A DNA stretch of 64,000 nucleotides from Chondrus crispus (GCF_000350225.1 NW_005179030.1:142326-206325), one strand, 5' to 3'; positions 1 to 12,683 are shown, counted from the stretch's first letter. Numbers and translations are program-made. The notes: generated by a model not told the origin, from the sequence alone.

Positions 1-2028
1 TCGTCGCCGCTGATACGCAGGTCTCGAAATGTTGACGTCGACGACGGGAGTCGCAGGGTTCTGGGCCTTGGCTCAGATGCTTCATCGCAATTTAAGCCTT
101 GCAAGGACAAAGTGTCGTGCACGAATTTTGACACGTGTACAGGTGTTTGGCAGTGTCCTCAGCCTGTACTCAGGATTTGAACGAGACGTCCATTTTGTGG
201 TTACCCTCCTAACCGCTGGGGGCACTGCGGGAAGTATTTGAGACATCCGTTCTCGGAAATCATTACCAGCTTCTGAACTTCGGTGGTGCTACGTAGGCGG
301 GGTGTGGGGACAAATCCTCATTCTTTTCCTCGTTCCGTTGTCGTGCGACCGAGGCCACTCGTGTTTGCGACCGTCAACAGAAATCGGTGGCCATGGTTCT
401 AATCTCCCTCGCGTCGACACTGCAACAATAAAAAGATTCGTAAAGGGCGCCGGAGCTCGTATCACTTCATGACACGCCTGTCTTTGACGAATACTGTCTT
501 CTTCGAACGAGATGCCACGCAATGTGACCTCCTCAGTAACGGCGGCGAGCCGATTTTCGTTGTCATTGTAGGGAAACGGCGAGCGAACAATTCACCTACT
601 CCGTGCAGTATAGTTTCGTGCGTTAACGCGCGCACCTTTCCAGGTAGTTTACGACGCTGACGGACCGAAAGTCTCCACCCTTGCTTGTGCCACGACATCC
701 CCCATTCCGACGAGCGACAGCAATCCGCTCCTTCCATTTCGTGCGTGACTCCAGTCACTGCATTGTATACATGTATATACATATTCTTTTTATGTTCTTC
801 GAACATCCTTCCAGCTCCTCACGCAGCACATTATTCTTGACAGGCACAGGGAGTCTCGCAATTTGGCTTCCTTGCAAAACGAACAGACACTTGGCTCTCC
901 GTCTCCGCTTGAACCAACGCGTCGTAGATTAGTGGAGATCGTCGGTTCGTAAGTCTTCCTGGCAAGGACATCGACCGGCTCACGTCGCGCGGTTTTCTTT
1001 CCGCTCCCCGTGGTTCGGGGTCTGTGCCCTGCATGTCACAAAAGAAACGAAAAAAAGAAAAGAGACAGAAAACGAAAACAAAACAAAAGCAAAAGAAGAG
1101 AAAGAAGAACTTCGGGGGTAGGCGGGTACATAGGTCGCTCGTGGGACGAAACGAATGTGCCCGCGGTGAAACTCATCCTTTGTGATTGTGTTGACACATT
1201 AACCTTCTCGTCGATGACGAAGTCAGTCGTGTAATTGCTCGCGTGATACCATGAGCTTGCCACACGGTGTTGCTTCTTCGGCTCGCCCTCAATTGCGAAC
1301 AGCCCGCGACACGGGGCGTCGTTTTGTGCCTCCTCGCATGCTTGTCTGTAGTCTTTTTGCGACGATCGTCGGTCGTCTACCAGACGATCTATTTCTTTCT
1401 ACTTCTCCTCAGTAACGAGGTTCTGTTGAGCGATACAAACAAAACAAAAACATTGATGACAAAGAAAAATCAGAAACCCGTTGGAGGTGGTACCGCGCGC
1501 ACGACTGCTGTACGTCATCGGCGTCGGTAGCGTGTTGCAGCCCGTCGCAGATGCTCGAACTTGACTTCGCGAATATGTCCACGTCCTGTACTCTTGACCA
1601 GCGGTACCATTCCCTTAACTTTCGTTAAAATTCACACTGCACTTCTACTTCTGTGTTTCGCATTTTCCCGTGCGACAATTGTCCGTTTGTCCATTCTTAA
1701 AAATGCCCCATAGAATTTTCATCAAATCAAATTGGACCGGGGCGGATCACTGATCCAAACGTCCTATCACGTGCGCACGACCGCGACGCGTGATCATACG
1801 TAATTTGCGTATTATCTACACCGGAGACTACAGTAACTCCTCCATTCCTTTGAAGGGCGACACTCGCCGCTCTCTACATGTGCAGCGGTCAAGGGAAAAT
1901 TGCCTATCTCACTTCTTCTCTCCATCTCCTTACTCTCTGCTGTCCCGACTCCTGTGAGCACCACTCTTCCCTGTCTTCGCGCCGCATCTCAAAGTACCAA
2001 TTCCAACTTGACGACATCCCAACGGGTG
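1..2028. other. Unassigned sequence at the left edge
   Basis: No protein family was recognised on either strand. The stretch lies 3' of the integrase/chromodomain end of element 1, where a 3' untranslated region and 3' LTR would be expected, but nothing matching the LTR at 8982-10030 is visible. A purine-rich A/G tract runs from about 1038 to 1110. Short frames here look like chance. It may be a long 3' noncoding part of element 1, or another insertion. Confidence 0.4.
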
Positions 2029-3700
2029 TTACCCCGCTTGGGCGCGTCCGACTTGCGGCGGCAAGGATAACTTCTTCCTTCGGAAATATCCCACCACGGC
2101 GCTGCGCGGTAATTGCGCGTCTGGTTCCCACGTCGCGTCCTTCGTCTCATATCCATACCATTTCACCCTGAGGACAAATTCCTCATCTTGATACCCGTGA
2201 TCGATGATCTTTTCTATCACGTACTCGGCATTCTCATTTTCTTCCTCGCGTCTGGGGCTAATTTCTTCCCCCTCCTGAAGATTCTCCGACTCCTCCAACT
2301 CTTCTGAATTAGTTGTCCTCCGTAAGTCTTGCGGTATCCCCGCTGACGGGTTTCGACTGACAACATCTTCCTCGTCCTCAAACATCTGCGCTCGCGTGGG
2401 AGGACCTTCCTCACTCTCCATCGCGTCGCGTTCTTGATTCCCCTCGCGTCCGCTGAGGAACTGTAGAGCCTGTCGTAGGCCTGATATCGGCATGTAGTCC
2501 ATGGGACTAGGGGCTAATTCGACTCTATCTCGCGACACGCGCTTTTCCTGGTCGCCTATGGCGACGACAACCGTGTTCTTTTCTGATTTCTTGACTGCAT
2601 ACGGTCCGGTGGCAACTTATGCCAGCTTGTGTCTAGGTTCTGTTGCGGTCCCCTGTCCCTTCCGGAGGAAAACGTAGGATCCTGAAGGGATGCCATACTT
2701 CGCTTTGCGAAGCCTTGCGTCAAAGTTTCGCTTGTGGCGCGCTTGTTCTTTTCGCAGGCTCTTATCAGCGCCTTTCATCAGGCTTTCCAACCACGACTGC
2801 CATTTCAGGTAGTATGCTCGATTCGAGCTAAATCGTTCCAAACTTGGCTGCGCTTGTAACGCAATGCTTCTCGGCGCCCGAGCCAACACCAGCTCGAAGG
2901 GCGCGATGTTCGTAGGTCGATGAACTTGCGTGTTGTATGCGAACGTCACAGCGTCTCAAAATAGATCCCAGTCCTTGGGATGCTCTCCAACGTATTTTCG
3001 CAACGCGGAAGTCAGCGTGCGGTTAAACCTCTCAACCTGGCCGTTGGCTTGCGGGTGGTACGTAGTCGTGAACACATTGCGTATGCCAAGAATTCCGCAG
3101 ACATTCTGAAAGAACCGGGCCGTGAACTGTGTTCCATTGTCGGACAGCAGCTTGACCGGCGGTCCGTACACGAATACCCAATGGTGAACGAAGGCTTGTG
3201 CGATGTGCGCAGCTGATATCTTCTTCAACGGTACGGTTGGTACCAGTTTCGAGTATCGATCGCTGATCACGAGAATATACCGATTCTCTCGTTTAGTTGT
3301 AATTAACTCGCCGAGGATGTCGATGGGGACAAACTCCAGCGGGGCTTTGGGCGTCAACACCTTCATTTCGTTCGTGTTTTTTCTTAACTTCACCCTTTCC
3401 CGCGCACATGCGGCGCAATTCTTCGCGACTGCGTAGCAGTCTAGGGCCATCGTAGGCCAATAAAAATATCTTCTCAATGTCTTGTAAAGTTTCCTGCCTC
3501 CCGGGTGGCCTGCCAATTTTGCGTAGTGGCTCAACCTTAGGACGCGGTCCCTTCATGATTGTGATATCACCACTTGTACAAAATCTGCCGCGGTACGGCA
3601 TAGAGTTCCTTCGAGTTCCTCGGTCTCCACGCTGAACGTTCTCACCTTTCTGGCGTCCATTTCTTCCTTGATGCGATTGCAGAAGGGGACGACGGCTTGC
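2029..3700 (-). pseudogene. Integrase with C-terminal chromodomain, element 1 pol
   Basis: The HHCC zinc domain (HYAKLAGHPGGRKLY, then CAACARERV) opens the recognisable part. It is followed by the DDE core: D in VPIDILGEL, D in LLSDNGTQF, and E in PQANGQVERFNR. The C-terminal part holds the integrase SH3-like region and a chromodomain (2029-2538: YVIEKIIDH, FVLRVKWYGY, ATWEPDAQL). In chromoviruses this reader domain steers integration to marked chromatin. The frame is continuous apart from stops at 3553 (TGA), 2956 (TGA) and 2617 (TAA). All three active-site acids are present, but the stops make the copy non-functional. Confidence 0.88.
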
Positions 3701-4658
3701 TGCGAATGAGCTCCTCAGGAGTGACAGCTTGGAATTGATCGAGGCGATCAGGGGCGGTCCCCCCCTCAAGAGCGAGGATGTCGTCTATCGCGTCAAAACT
3801 TTCCTCGTCCTCCACTGTACCTTCGGCCGGTTCGGCCGTAAAGCAAGGGATTTCGTCGTCGATTTCGTCGACGGTTTCTCCTGCGGTCCGCAACCTTGAC
3901 AAAGCGTCCGCCTGGCTGTTAGCCTTTCCCTTTTTGTACTTGATTTCAAAATCGAATTCCGACAGGCGTAGCCTCCATCGGATTAATCTCCCGCGGGGGT
4001 CGGTTACGTTCATCAACCACCTCAATGAGGCATGGTCGGTATGCACGACGAAGTGCTCGCCATATAGATATGGTCTTCAAGTCTGTACGGCCCAAATTAC
4101 CGCTAGACATTCTTTTTCTGATACAGAATAGTTTCTCTCGGCTGCGGCTAACGTTCTTGAAAAGAACCCGATGGGTTTGCGTTGCGCATCCGAGTGTGTT
4201 TGAAATAGTGCAGCGCCTATTTGGTAGTCGCTTGCATCGGTATCTACCGAGTAGGGTAGGTCCTTCTTCGGCAGCGCCAACACCGGCGGTGCCAGGATGG
4301 CGTCCTTGAGCTTATGAAAAGCTTTCTTGCACGGTTCGTCGAATCCTTCCAACTGGACCGGTTGTACTTTCTTCAACAGTTGGTTGAGCGGATGCGCGAT
4401 TTTCGCATAATGCGGAACGAATCTGCGGTAGACATTACAAAGTCCCAAGAAGCTCCTGAGCTGGGTCTGCGTTTGAGGGTACCTCACTTGTTCCAATGCG
4501 ACGGTTCGCCCAGCGTCCACTTCCAATGTACCTGGCCGAACTACATGGCCCAGGTACTTGATCTTTTCGACGAAAAATTCACACTTGCGAAGCTTGAGCT
4601 TCACACCTGCCTTCTCCAATACATACAGTATTTCATCCACGTGCACGATGTGCTCCTC
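3642..4658 (-). pseudogene. RT tail and RNase H part of element 1 pol
   Basis: This continues the protease/RT frame. It carries the RT thumb and connection (LGHVV, SFLGLCNVYRRFV) and a Ty3-type RNase H domain (TDASDYQIGAALFQ, SEKECLAVIWA, then HTDHASLRWL and the ADALSR block). The RNase H removes the RNA strand of the hybrid. A TGA at 4077-4079 splits it; the context (QT, stop, RPYLYGEHF) suits a lost Trp or Arg codon. The frame ends at 3642, after a frameshift near 3700 has moved the integrase into another frame. Confidence 0.85.
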
Positions 4659-6434
4659 TTAAGACTTGCTAAAAATTATTATGTCGTCCAGATACACCAA
4701 ACAGCACTTCCAACGGAACGGAGAGAGCAGGATATCCATTGCTCTCTGAAACGTCGCTGGCGCGTTAGTTAGCCCGAAGGGCATTCTTGAGAAGCGATAC
4801 AGTCCTGAGTGACACGAAAATGCGGTCTTGTTGCGGTCGCGCTCAGGGATAGGCATCTGCCAATATCCCGAGATCGCGTCCAACGCGGAGAAAACCTTGG
4901 TGTCACCAAGCGAGTCCAGGCACTCATCCATGCGCGGTAAGGGGTACGTGTCCTTCACCGTCACTGCGTTCAGCCTGCGGTAGTCTACGCAAAAACGCAT
5001 TGACCCGTCCGGCTTGGGCACCAGCAACACGGGCGACGCCCATTCTGACTGCGCTGGTTCTATCACTCCTGCCTCTAACATCTTCTGCACCTCTGCATCT
5101 TCTACTTCGCGGGCTTTAGGTCCGGCCCGATACGAGGCTTGTGCGATGGGACGAGTCTCGGGGATCAACTCGATCCGATGGACGGTGGTATTAATTTCGA
5201 CAAGCGTCCCATCCCACATCCTTGAATACTTCTTCAACATCCGACGGAACCGCTTGCGCAGCCGGTCCGGCATGTGGCTCAGGTCGAGGTCCTCAACGTC
5301 CGGCGGTGGCGGCTCAATCCTGCGTTGCAGCTTCGTAGATGCCGACGCGGAGAGCCCTGCCGACCGTTCCTCTGGCTGGTCCTCGCGGCCTTGATCCGAC
5401 GGTTGGCATCTTGTCTCGCCCGTAGGCGTCTTGGTGGAATTAGGAAAATTTTCCTTCTTCCTTTCTTGAATTCGGAGAACTCTACCAACGGTGGTTTTGC
5501 TCTCGAGCGCGGCTCTCGGGTGCAGTAATAATTCTGCCACCACTTGGCCTTTTTGCACCCTGACAGGGTACGTCCTAAAATTCGCAACGAGTAAACGAAA
5601 TGGCCTGTCAGGCTCAACCTGAACGACACCATTCGTGCACGTCAACCCGCGCCTTTCGTACAACGACGAGTACGGCTGAACCACAACCAAGCCCGCCCTC
5701 TTCGAGGTGCATTCCACGACGCGTTGCGTCTCTGGCTCGATAGTCGTCGCTCTTACCACTTTTACCTTAGGGGAAAATCGCTCCCCCTTTCTATCATTCT
5801 CGTTCTCTCCTGCGACGACATTCTTCTTCCCTTTTTTCGTCGAGAACCGCCTAACTATCGGAACCTCCGAGAAATCCGCCAACTCAACCGTTTTCTTTCT
5901 TGGATAAATTGCTTCCACAAACCGGTCACAGTAGTCCGCGCCTAGAATTAGCGGGACGGCTAGTTTTTCGCATACAATAAACTCGGCTGCGGCCACAAAT
6001 TTTCCAAGTCTCACAGGCATTGTAATTGTGCCGAGAGTCCGGAGTGGCCTATTGTTCGCGTCGCCGATATCTTGGGTCGGTCCGTAGGCCACTAGAGATT
6101 CCATTCCAGCTGGGAGTTCCGATTTTCGCACAAGGTTTGGTCCCGCGCCGGTGTCTAAAACAGACAACACCCGGCTCATCAATCCAATTGTGGGTCCGAT
6201 GTCCGCGTAAACTTTATAGTTTTTTCGCGCAAGCACCAAAATCCTCTCGGGACACTCCCTTCGCTTAACCCTGTACCAGGGTTTTCGAACTTCTTCCAGC
6301 GGATGATCTCGGGCTCGGCTCAAAATTTTCTTGACTTGAGCTGGCCCTTTGGGCTTATCCACCAATCCAACAACCTCCTCCTCGAGGCCTGATTTTTCCT
6401 TTAGAGACGGGGAACGGGGCTGAGCCCCGGGCAC
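4659..6434 (-). pseudogene. Protease and reverse transcriptase part of element 1 pol
   Basis: This is the first 591 codons of pol. An aspartic protease motif (VLDTGAGPN) lies near residue 90 and makes this the particle maturation protease. After a linker comes the reverse transcriptase: the block ending WASPVLLVPKPDGSMRFCVD, then YRRLNAVT, FSALDAISGYWQ (first catalytic Asp), MPFGLTNAPATFQ, and the YLDD active site close to the C terminus. The catalytic residues are intact. The frame ends at an in-frame TAA (4659-4661), after which the same frame carries on with the rest of RT, so this is one nonsense change and not the true end of pol. Confidence 0.88.
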
Positions 6435-6481
6435 AGTACGTCGACCCTGTGCCTCTCGCGACTCATGCGAGATTCCCCTCT

Positions 6482-8776
6482 CTAGTTTTCCTGCCGCTGC
6501 CGGATCCTTCTCACATCCGACGGCGCGGACCCTCTGAAGGGTTGGTTCGGCCCTGGCGTTGAAGCACTCGGCGTGCTCGCCGTCTGCGAATCGAACCAGT
6601 TCTTGATCTGCAGGTAACTCATCGAGGGTATCCGTAACCTTTCCATCGGAGACAAGGCCTCATAATTTTCCAAAACTCGGTGCATTTCCCGGAGGGAAAG
6701 AATGCACGTTGGCGCGGCGTGCCCCTTTTCGTAACAATGATAGCACACCAGTCCGTGCGTCTTGACGGGATATTGCGGCCTAGGTCCTTCACGGGCCAGC
6801 GGCCTTCCTTGACGTTGCGGCCTTCCCATCCAACCTGGCCTTCGAAACGTCATATCATTGTCTTCCATCGGAATGCGCGGCGCCGGCGTGTGGCCGCGCC
6901 CCCGAAACATCATCACGGGATCCGTGGGCTCTGAAAACGACTCCGTCGTGCATGCAGGCGTCGGTCAAGTTGACGACCCGCTGTCCCCGTAGTCCTCGTG
7001 TCCGTAGCCCTCCGATGGCTCAATGAACTCGCCTTCGGCTACTAACGCTCTTTCGTAGTGATTTTCGCTACTTCCATGCGCACCGCGCTCCTCTGACGCG
7101 GACATGGACTCGGCTAAATGGACTGCGGCGTGACTTTTGCGACCGGGATAAGAAGCCCTCGGCTTCTTCCCCGCCCTGAACGTCGACGGCGTCTGAATGG
7201 TGACCTTCTTGGTCTTCTTGTCCTTAGCGCGGCTCGCCGAGCCATGCCCCTTCGCGTAATTCACTAGTCTCAAAAACGAAACGTCCCGATTGTCTTGCCG
7301 GTATTGAGATACCATCGGCTTGATACTCGAATCGAGTCCTTCAATAAACATCGTCATTTGTTCTTCCATCGAATGTACGTTTCCACATCGATTGCTCGCG
7401 TCCGTCAGACGGATATAGAATTCCATCTCGTCTTCAGACGGTCTTTGCTGAACTTCTGGCAATGCGAGCACGGCTTGACGGATCGCCTCGTCGGTTGCGA
7501 AACTCCTCAACAACCACTGTACGGCCTCCGGCCAAACGAATATCTTTCCGTGATGGGCCCCCGCCGTCTGAGACACCGAAGTGTACTGTCTCAAGGCGAC
7601 GCCACTTAAAAATTCAGGCAACAGGCGGATCGCTTGCCCCTCGTTCATTTCTTGAGTATCAAACTCTTGAACTAACTTTGCCAAAAAATCCAACACAAGG
7701 ACCCCGTCCTCTCCTGTGAACGTGTTGTCCTTCTTCACCTTAGGTGGAATATCTCTCCTAATTTTTCGCACGGCGGTCCGCCGGGAACTTGACAAATATG
7801 TCTGCGGGTTCCGCAAGCGGTACGTTCGGTACGAAAGTAACTTCTTGAAGAGATAGTTGGTCGGATTCAGCTCCTCCAGCTCCTCCCATCGCGGCCCGCG
7901 CCGCGTTGCGACATCTTCGAGCTCCGCGTCCTTGTCTCTCTGCGAGGCGGACGAAGTGACTCCGCCTCGTCTGGAGGAAATTTTCTTGCTTCACGAAATT
8001 CCGTTTCCGTCTTCTGAACGGCGTTCGGAATCGCCCGAATGGTTCGACGAACCGCCGTTACCATCTTGGGAGGGACCAAGCGACTCCGACTGTGAGTTGC
8101 GGTTCTCCGGATCGTCACTACAGTGACCCTTGCTTGCACGTTGCTTGTCCTTCGTCGAGGGCTTCGACTTAGAACTCCGCTGCCGATCGGGCTTGTCCTT
8201 CTTCGACCGACGGTCGCCCTCTCTACCCGAAGGGAGCGGCTCGTCGTCCGATCCTTGCGGAGCTTGATCCGCGGCCTGCTCGAGGTCCTTGAGACGTTGC
8301 GCGGCGCGATCGAATCGGTCATCGATGCTTGTTCTAAATTTTCCTAAGGACTCCAAGGCTTGATTCGCGTCGCGCCTCGCGTCCTTGACCGAAATTTTCA
8401 ACGAGGCTAGGACCTCCGGCTCCAGACCGTCGGTCGCCTCACCTCGCTCCTTCTCGACAAGATCCACTCGAGCCGACAGCTCTCCCAAAACGGCGTGGAA
8501 CTCGGATGCTTGCAACTCCAGTTGCTTCCGGACGAGGGCTAATTCAGCCTCGAGATTTTTCTTCGCTTCTTCGCAAATTTCGCTGCTCATCTTTTCCAAC
8601 TTCTCGTCGAGGTCAGTCTTGTCGGCGGCTATCCCCGTAGGGGATTCTTGATCTCCGGGGTCCGTGGCCGTATTGGCCTGGCTCCGGGTGCGAGGACCCC
8701 TCGGGATCCTCGACGCTCGTGCCGATCCGGCTCTGCTCGCCCCGGGACCGACGTCCCTGGGTGCGCTTGTTGACAT
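6482..8776 (-). pseudogene. gag of element 1 (capsid and CCHC nucleocapsid)
   Basis: One frame of 765 codons encodes the structural Gag polyprotein of the retrotransposon particle. The N-terminal third (about 8776-7991) is charged, with a long predicted coiled coil (KMSSEICEEAKKNLEAELAL region). The middle (7816-6965) has the helical capsid-like block typical of Ty3 Gag, and the C-terminal part carries a CX2CX4HX4C zinc knuckle (CYHCYEKGHAAPTC) near 6730. Two TGA stops at 7991 and 6965 interrupt an otherwise continuous frame. The final TAG at 6482 looks natural, since pol follows in another frame. The start at 8776 is the first ATG after the leader. Confidence 0.8.
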
Positions 8777-8960
8777 CGCTCGTACGAGCGGACCTACGCA
8801 GCAAAAAAGTTACAAACAAAAAGAAAATAAAAAAAGAGTCCGTTACCCAGACCACTTTTGTAGTGTGTCTCCAGGTCAGGTTTGTCGTAGGAAAGAGTCT
8901 TGATCAGGTTTCCTGTACACCGAAAATTCTAGGTCGGGTCTCCTGCACAGTAAACAAAAT

Positions 8961-8977
8961 TCTAGGTCGGGAGACCA
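8961..8977 (-). other. Primer binding site of element 1
   Basis: The plus strand reads TCTAGGTCGGGAGACCA, the form of a tRNA 3' end finishing in CCA. On the element strand this is TGG followed by its complement, 4 nt after the LTR end, the normal place for minus-strand primer annealing. The same 17-mer, with at most one change, occurs next to the LTRs of elements 2 and 3. The primer tRNA was not identified. Confidence 0.75.
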
Positions 8978-9357
8978 CTTTTGTAGTGCAATGCGCCTGT
9001 CGGGCAGAGACCGCGGTCCGATGGTCCAGCAAAAACAACAACAGCAGCAAAAAGAAGATCTGCCGATGGCGCAGCGCTACGGAGTGTCCGACTCTCCCTT
9101 CTCCGTTTAAACGAGCTTGCGACTCGTAGTAGCTCGGGTCCCTGATGCGGGGGCACAGAGAAACAGCCCAGCCCGGGATCGGTGTGGTAGAGACTTGCGA
9201 AGAGATCTGCTCGACAAGTGTGGAGTGGGGCGCGTACGTAGGTACCCCGGTTCCACTGGGTTGTAAGGCCAATGCTCGTTGAGCTTCTTCGGCACCTTGT
9301 AACGCGACAAGGCCTTCAACGGGGGCGTCGCAACGCAGCCCGACGGGATGAAATGAA

Positions 9358-9601
9358 AGTAGCAGCGCTACGTCAACCGTGCCGCCCGATGGCTCGAACC
9401 ACCTACACCGGTTCGGTCGCAACTGACACCGATGGTACCAACACTGGCTCGTACTACGACGGAGCCCTTCGAGGGAGACGTCGTCGCAACAGTCTCCGTC
9501 GGAAAATGGATCACAGTAGCAGCGCTACGTCAACCGTGCCGCCCGATGGCTCGAAACACCTACACCGGTTCGGTCGCAACCGACACCGATGGCACCAACA
9601 C
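9358..9601. repeat. 87-bp tandem duplication with 157-bp period inside the LTR
   Basis: Copies at 9358-9444 and 9515-9601 differ at about three positions. The unit begins AGTAGCAGCGCTACG and ends CCAACAC. The solo LTR at 26065 shows no second copy, so the duplication arose within this lineage. Confidence 0.8.
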
Positions 9602-9800
9602 AAGATAAGGGAAAAATAGGTAGAATTAGAGATAGAAAAGGATAGGGAATAAAGGAAAAAGAAAAGGAACCCCCGAGCGATAGAGGATGCCGTAGGCTTA
9701 GGTAAAAGGGAGCGTCTTGGTAGAGACGGACTTCGACCAAGGCGACATTCAACTCCGGCAACTCGGGTTACCTTTACTGACTTGGTGGTCAGAGGGCTAA

Positions 9801-9810
9801 GGTATATATC
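9801..9810 (-). promoter_or_regulatory. TATA-like box in family-1 LTR
   Basis: GATATATACC on the element strand, within a GC-rich surround (GGCGGGGC precedes it). The same box sits at nearly the same distance from the LTR start in the solo copy (26281-26290), so it is probably the LTR promoter that sets the U3/R boundary. Confidence 0.55.
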
Positions 9811-10030
9811 GCCCCGCCGGAGCCTCTACAGTAGCTCGCGGCGCTAGATCCTAGATCTAATCTAGTGTCAGCAAAATTAATGCCAACTAATTAACTAAAT
9901 AAAATAATTAAAAATTAAAACTGTGCAATTATTCACACGTGTTTCCCCCTAACCCGGACTACTTTTCATATCCAAATCCAAATATTTTCCTTCCTTTTCA
10001 CCTCCCTGTGGAGCCCATTATTGCACTACA

Positions 10031-12415
10031 TTCGTGTTCCTGGAGCAACGTACAGCCCAGCTGATAGGCACTAGCATCCGTGTCGATCATGTACGGCCGA
10101 CCGTACCGCGGCAATGCTAGAATAGGCGGGGAAATCATCCGCTCCTTCAACACTTCGAACGCTTGAAGTTGCAGCTCCTTCGGGTTTTCGAAGTCGAGGT
10201 CCGCGTCTTGGCGCGTCATTTCAGTTAATGGGCGCGCAATTTTTGCGAACCCCTTCACGAAGCGGCGATAGACGTTGCACGCCCCGAGGAACGACTGCAC
10301 CTGCGTCAGGGTCCTCGGGAACGTGAACGTTTTGAAAGCGTCCGCTGCCGCTTCGGCGACGCTCAGCTTACCTGGAGAAATGACGTGCCCCAGGTAGTGC
10401 ACCTTCGGTTGGAAGAAACTACACTTCTTGAGCTTGAGGGAGATTCCGGCGCTCCTCAACAAGCTCAAGACAGTGTCGAGATGCTTCGCGTGTTCTCCGT
10501 GCGTACGGGAGAACACGATGACATCATCCAGATAGACGAGGCATATCTGCCATTGGACGCCAGATAGGATAATGTCGAGGGCACGTTGGAAGGTGGCCGG
10601 TGCCCCCTTTAGCCCGAACGGCATACGCAAATGGCGAAACGTTCCCATATGCGTAGTGAAAGTGGTCTCGTCGCGGTCTTCCGGAGCGACGGGGATCTGC
10701 CAATAACCGGAATTGCAGTCCAACGTCGTGAAGACGGCTGCATCTCCGAGCGAATCGATGCAGGCGTCCATCCGGGGCAGCGGATACGAATCCCCTGCCG
10801 TCTTCGCGTTGAGACGCCGGTAGTCCACGCAGAACCGAAGAGAGCCATCTTTCTTCGGTACGAGCACGACGGGAGACGCCCACTCGATGCTCGTGGGTTC
10901 TATTACCCCTGCGTTCAACATTTTGTTGACTTCCTTGGCGACCATCTCACGCATAGCCGGCCCCTTTCGGTAGGGCATTGAACGTATCGGCTTCGTACCC
11001 GGTTCGAGGGGAATGCGGTATTCGGTCGCTCGGATCGTTCCGAGCGCCCCGCTCCACAGACTCGAGTGCTTACGGAGCATCTCGAGCACATGGCCCGGGA
11101 AGTTGTCATCATCGATGTATGAAAAGTAGATTTCTTTTTCCCAATTCTCCGGCGGATTTTCGGGATCCTTTTCAGAGGCGGGTGCAGTGCCCCCTTCCGG
11201 CGGAGGGCACTTCACCCATTGACCGTCCGTACCGGCTCCTCTCTCCTCAACAGTTGCCCCCTGGGCGGAGCCTGGTCGACCAGCTCCTGCCGTTCCGACT
11301 TGATCGGTCAAGTCGGTGAGGTGTAGCGCGTGTGCGATCTCCTCGGCGACGCGGCGTTCGGGCGTCAGGATCGCGAGGGGGTTTCGTTTAGCGTATCCCA
11401 CAACGGTTTGTTTCGGAAGCCGCCTTTCCCGTCGCGAAAAGTTCGCGACATTGACGTCGAAGGTCTGGTTCGGCAGGACCTCGGCGACCCCGTTCGTCAC
11501 CCCCACTCCATGTCGGTGTTGGAGTGACGGCTTTGAATCCATGAACACGAGGCCCCTGCTCGTAGTGGTAACGCGCACACGGGCCTGCAACCTCGCAGGG
11601 ATGGTAACCAAGCGGGCGATTCGGATCGCCTGCGGGGTTTCGTCGCGTGCGTCAGCCCGGCTTGTCTGACGTCCGTGCCGCCTGGTTGGGGGAGTCGGCT
11701 CCCCTTCCCCGTCGACGATGGCAACGGAGCCACCTTGATGGAGCTCCAACCGTTGAGCTTCTATGTCGATACTTCGTATGTGTGTATCGATGAAGGCCGC
11801 ACCAAGGAGAACCGGCACGGAGAGCTGGTCCGCCACGACGAACGGAATTCGGAACGTCGTGTTCCTGAACTGCACGGCCAGATGTACAACGGCCGAGAGC
11901 TTCGGCGGGTTGCTATTCGCGCCTGCCAATCGTGGCAGTGGTGCCTCGCGGATGACGTACCGCGACCAATCGGGAGGAAGGTCGGCCTTCCTCATCAGAT
12001 TGTACCCCGAGCACGTATCAACGGCGATCGTGCGGGGCTTGAAGGCATTTCCCTCCGTGGCTATCGAGCCGAGGACGTTGTTAATCTTCGACGTCATAAG
12101 GCAAATGACGCCGTCGACCACCTTCGGCGTGCCCGGCTCGGCGAGATCGTTCCGCCTGGGCCGCCGGCGCCGGTTCCGACTTCTCTTCCGCGTCCTTCGG
12201 CCTTGGTCGCGGGGTGCCCTTCGGTCGGCCGTGTCTCCGCGACAAGTCGCGTTCGTACGCGGCTTGAATTCTTCTGGCGGCCCCGGGTCCCCCTGGGTCG
12301 GGCCGCCGGCGCGTTCGATGCGCTTTTTGTTAGGCACTTGGCTCACGGTTGCCACAGTGCCTTCCTCCATGTGCGACGGGCTCACGGTTGCCTCAACGTC
12401 TTCGTCCTTTCGCAC
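10031..12415 (-). pseudogene. Protease and reverse transcriptase of element 2, 3' truncated
   Basis: About 795 codons of pol. A retropepsin-like domain lies near residues 130-215 (AVDTCSGYNLMRK, with DTCSG in place of the usual DTGAG; VLLGAAFID follows). The reverse transcriptase has the WASPVVLVPKKDGSLRFCVD block, FTTLDCNSGYWQIP (catalytic Asp), MPFGLKGAPATFQ and an intact YLDDVIVF active site, followed by the LGHVISPG and SFLGACNVYRRF blocks. The RNase H domain has just begun when the LTR at 10030 interrupts it; the last codons of the open frame (to 9998) come from that LTR. No internal stop is seen in this part. Confidence 0.88.
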
Positions 12416-12683
12416 CGAGCTTACGGGTGTCTCGGTGCGCTTGTGCGGGGTTGAGGGGAATAATATCGGTAAACGTTCCCCTCCCCCGCCGGGGACAAAT
12501 AGGGGCGGGTCTAGGTTGGTGTGACAATACGGTTCACGCGACCTCGCGAACGTAACCGTCTTTACGGGGTTTTCGAACTACCCGAGCTGTCAGTGGTATT
12601 CGCTTGGCTATCGTTAGCTAGCGCGTCGACGGGCCCCTGGCCGCGCGGATGGGGACCGTTTCCTCACCCCGAGTGGGCATCTG

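Larger units (their letters stand above)
2029..10030 (-). mobile_element. Ty3/gypsy chromovirus-type LTR retrotransposon (element 1), degenerate
   Basis: Read on the minus strand the order is 5' LTR (8982-10030), primer binding site, gag, protease, reverse transcriptase, RNase H, integrase and C-terminal chromodomain. That order defines the chromovirus branch of Ty3/gypsy. gag occupies one frame and pol another, as usual for elements that frameshift between them. The copy is dead: in-frame stops lie at 7991, 6965, 4659, 4077, 3553, 2956 and 2617 (low coordinate of each stop codon) and there is one frameshift near 3700. Its right LTR ends at 10030 inside the pol gene of element 2, so it is the younger insertion. 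The left LTR was not found in the window. Confidence 0.9.
8982..10030 (-). repeat. 5' LTR of element 1 (family-1 LTR)
   Basis: The LTR is bounded by TGTAGTGCAAT and ATTGCACTACA, an 11-bp inverted terminus. The same family occurs as a solo LTR in opposite orientation at 26065-27159. It carries a TATA-like box about 225 bp from its 5' end and an internal 87-bp duplication (9358-9444 and 9515-9601). The flanking base run on the right is TTCGT (10031-10035), the expected target duplication; its partner would lie left of the window. Confidence 0.88.

Noticed and set aside
1010-1263. Lysine-rich and serine/leucine-rich frames
   Set aside because: Produced by the purine-rich tract at 1038-1110.
11675-12524. 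Two overlapping plus-strand frames of about 255 codons
   Set aside because: Antisense to the intact pol frame of element 2.
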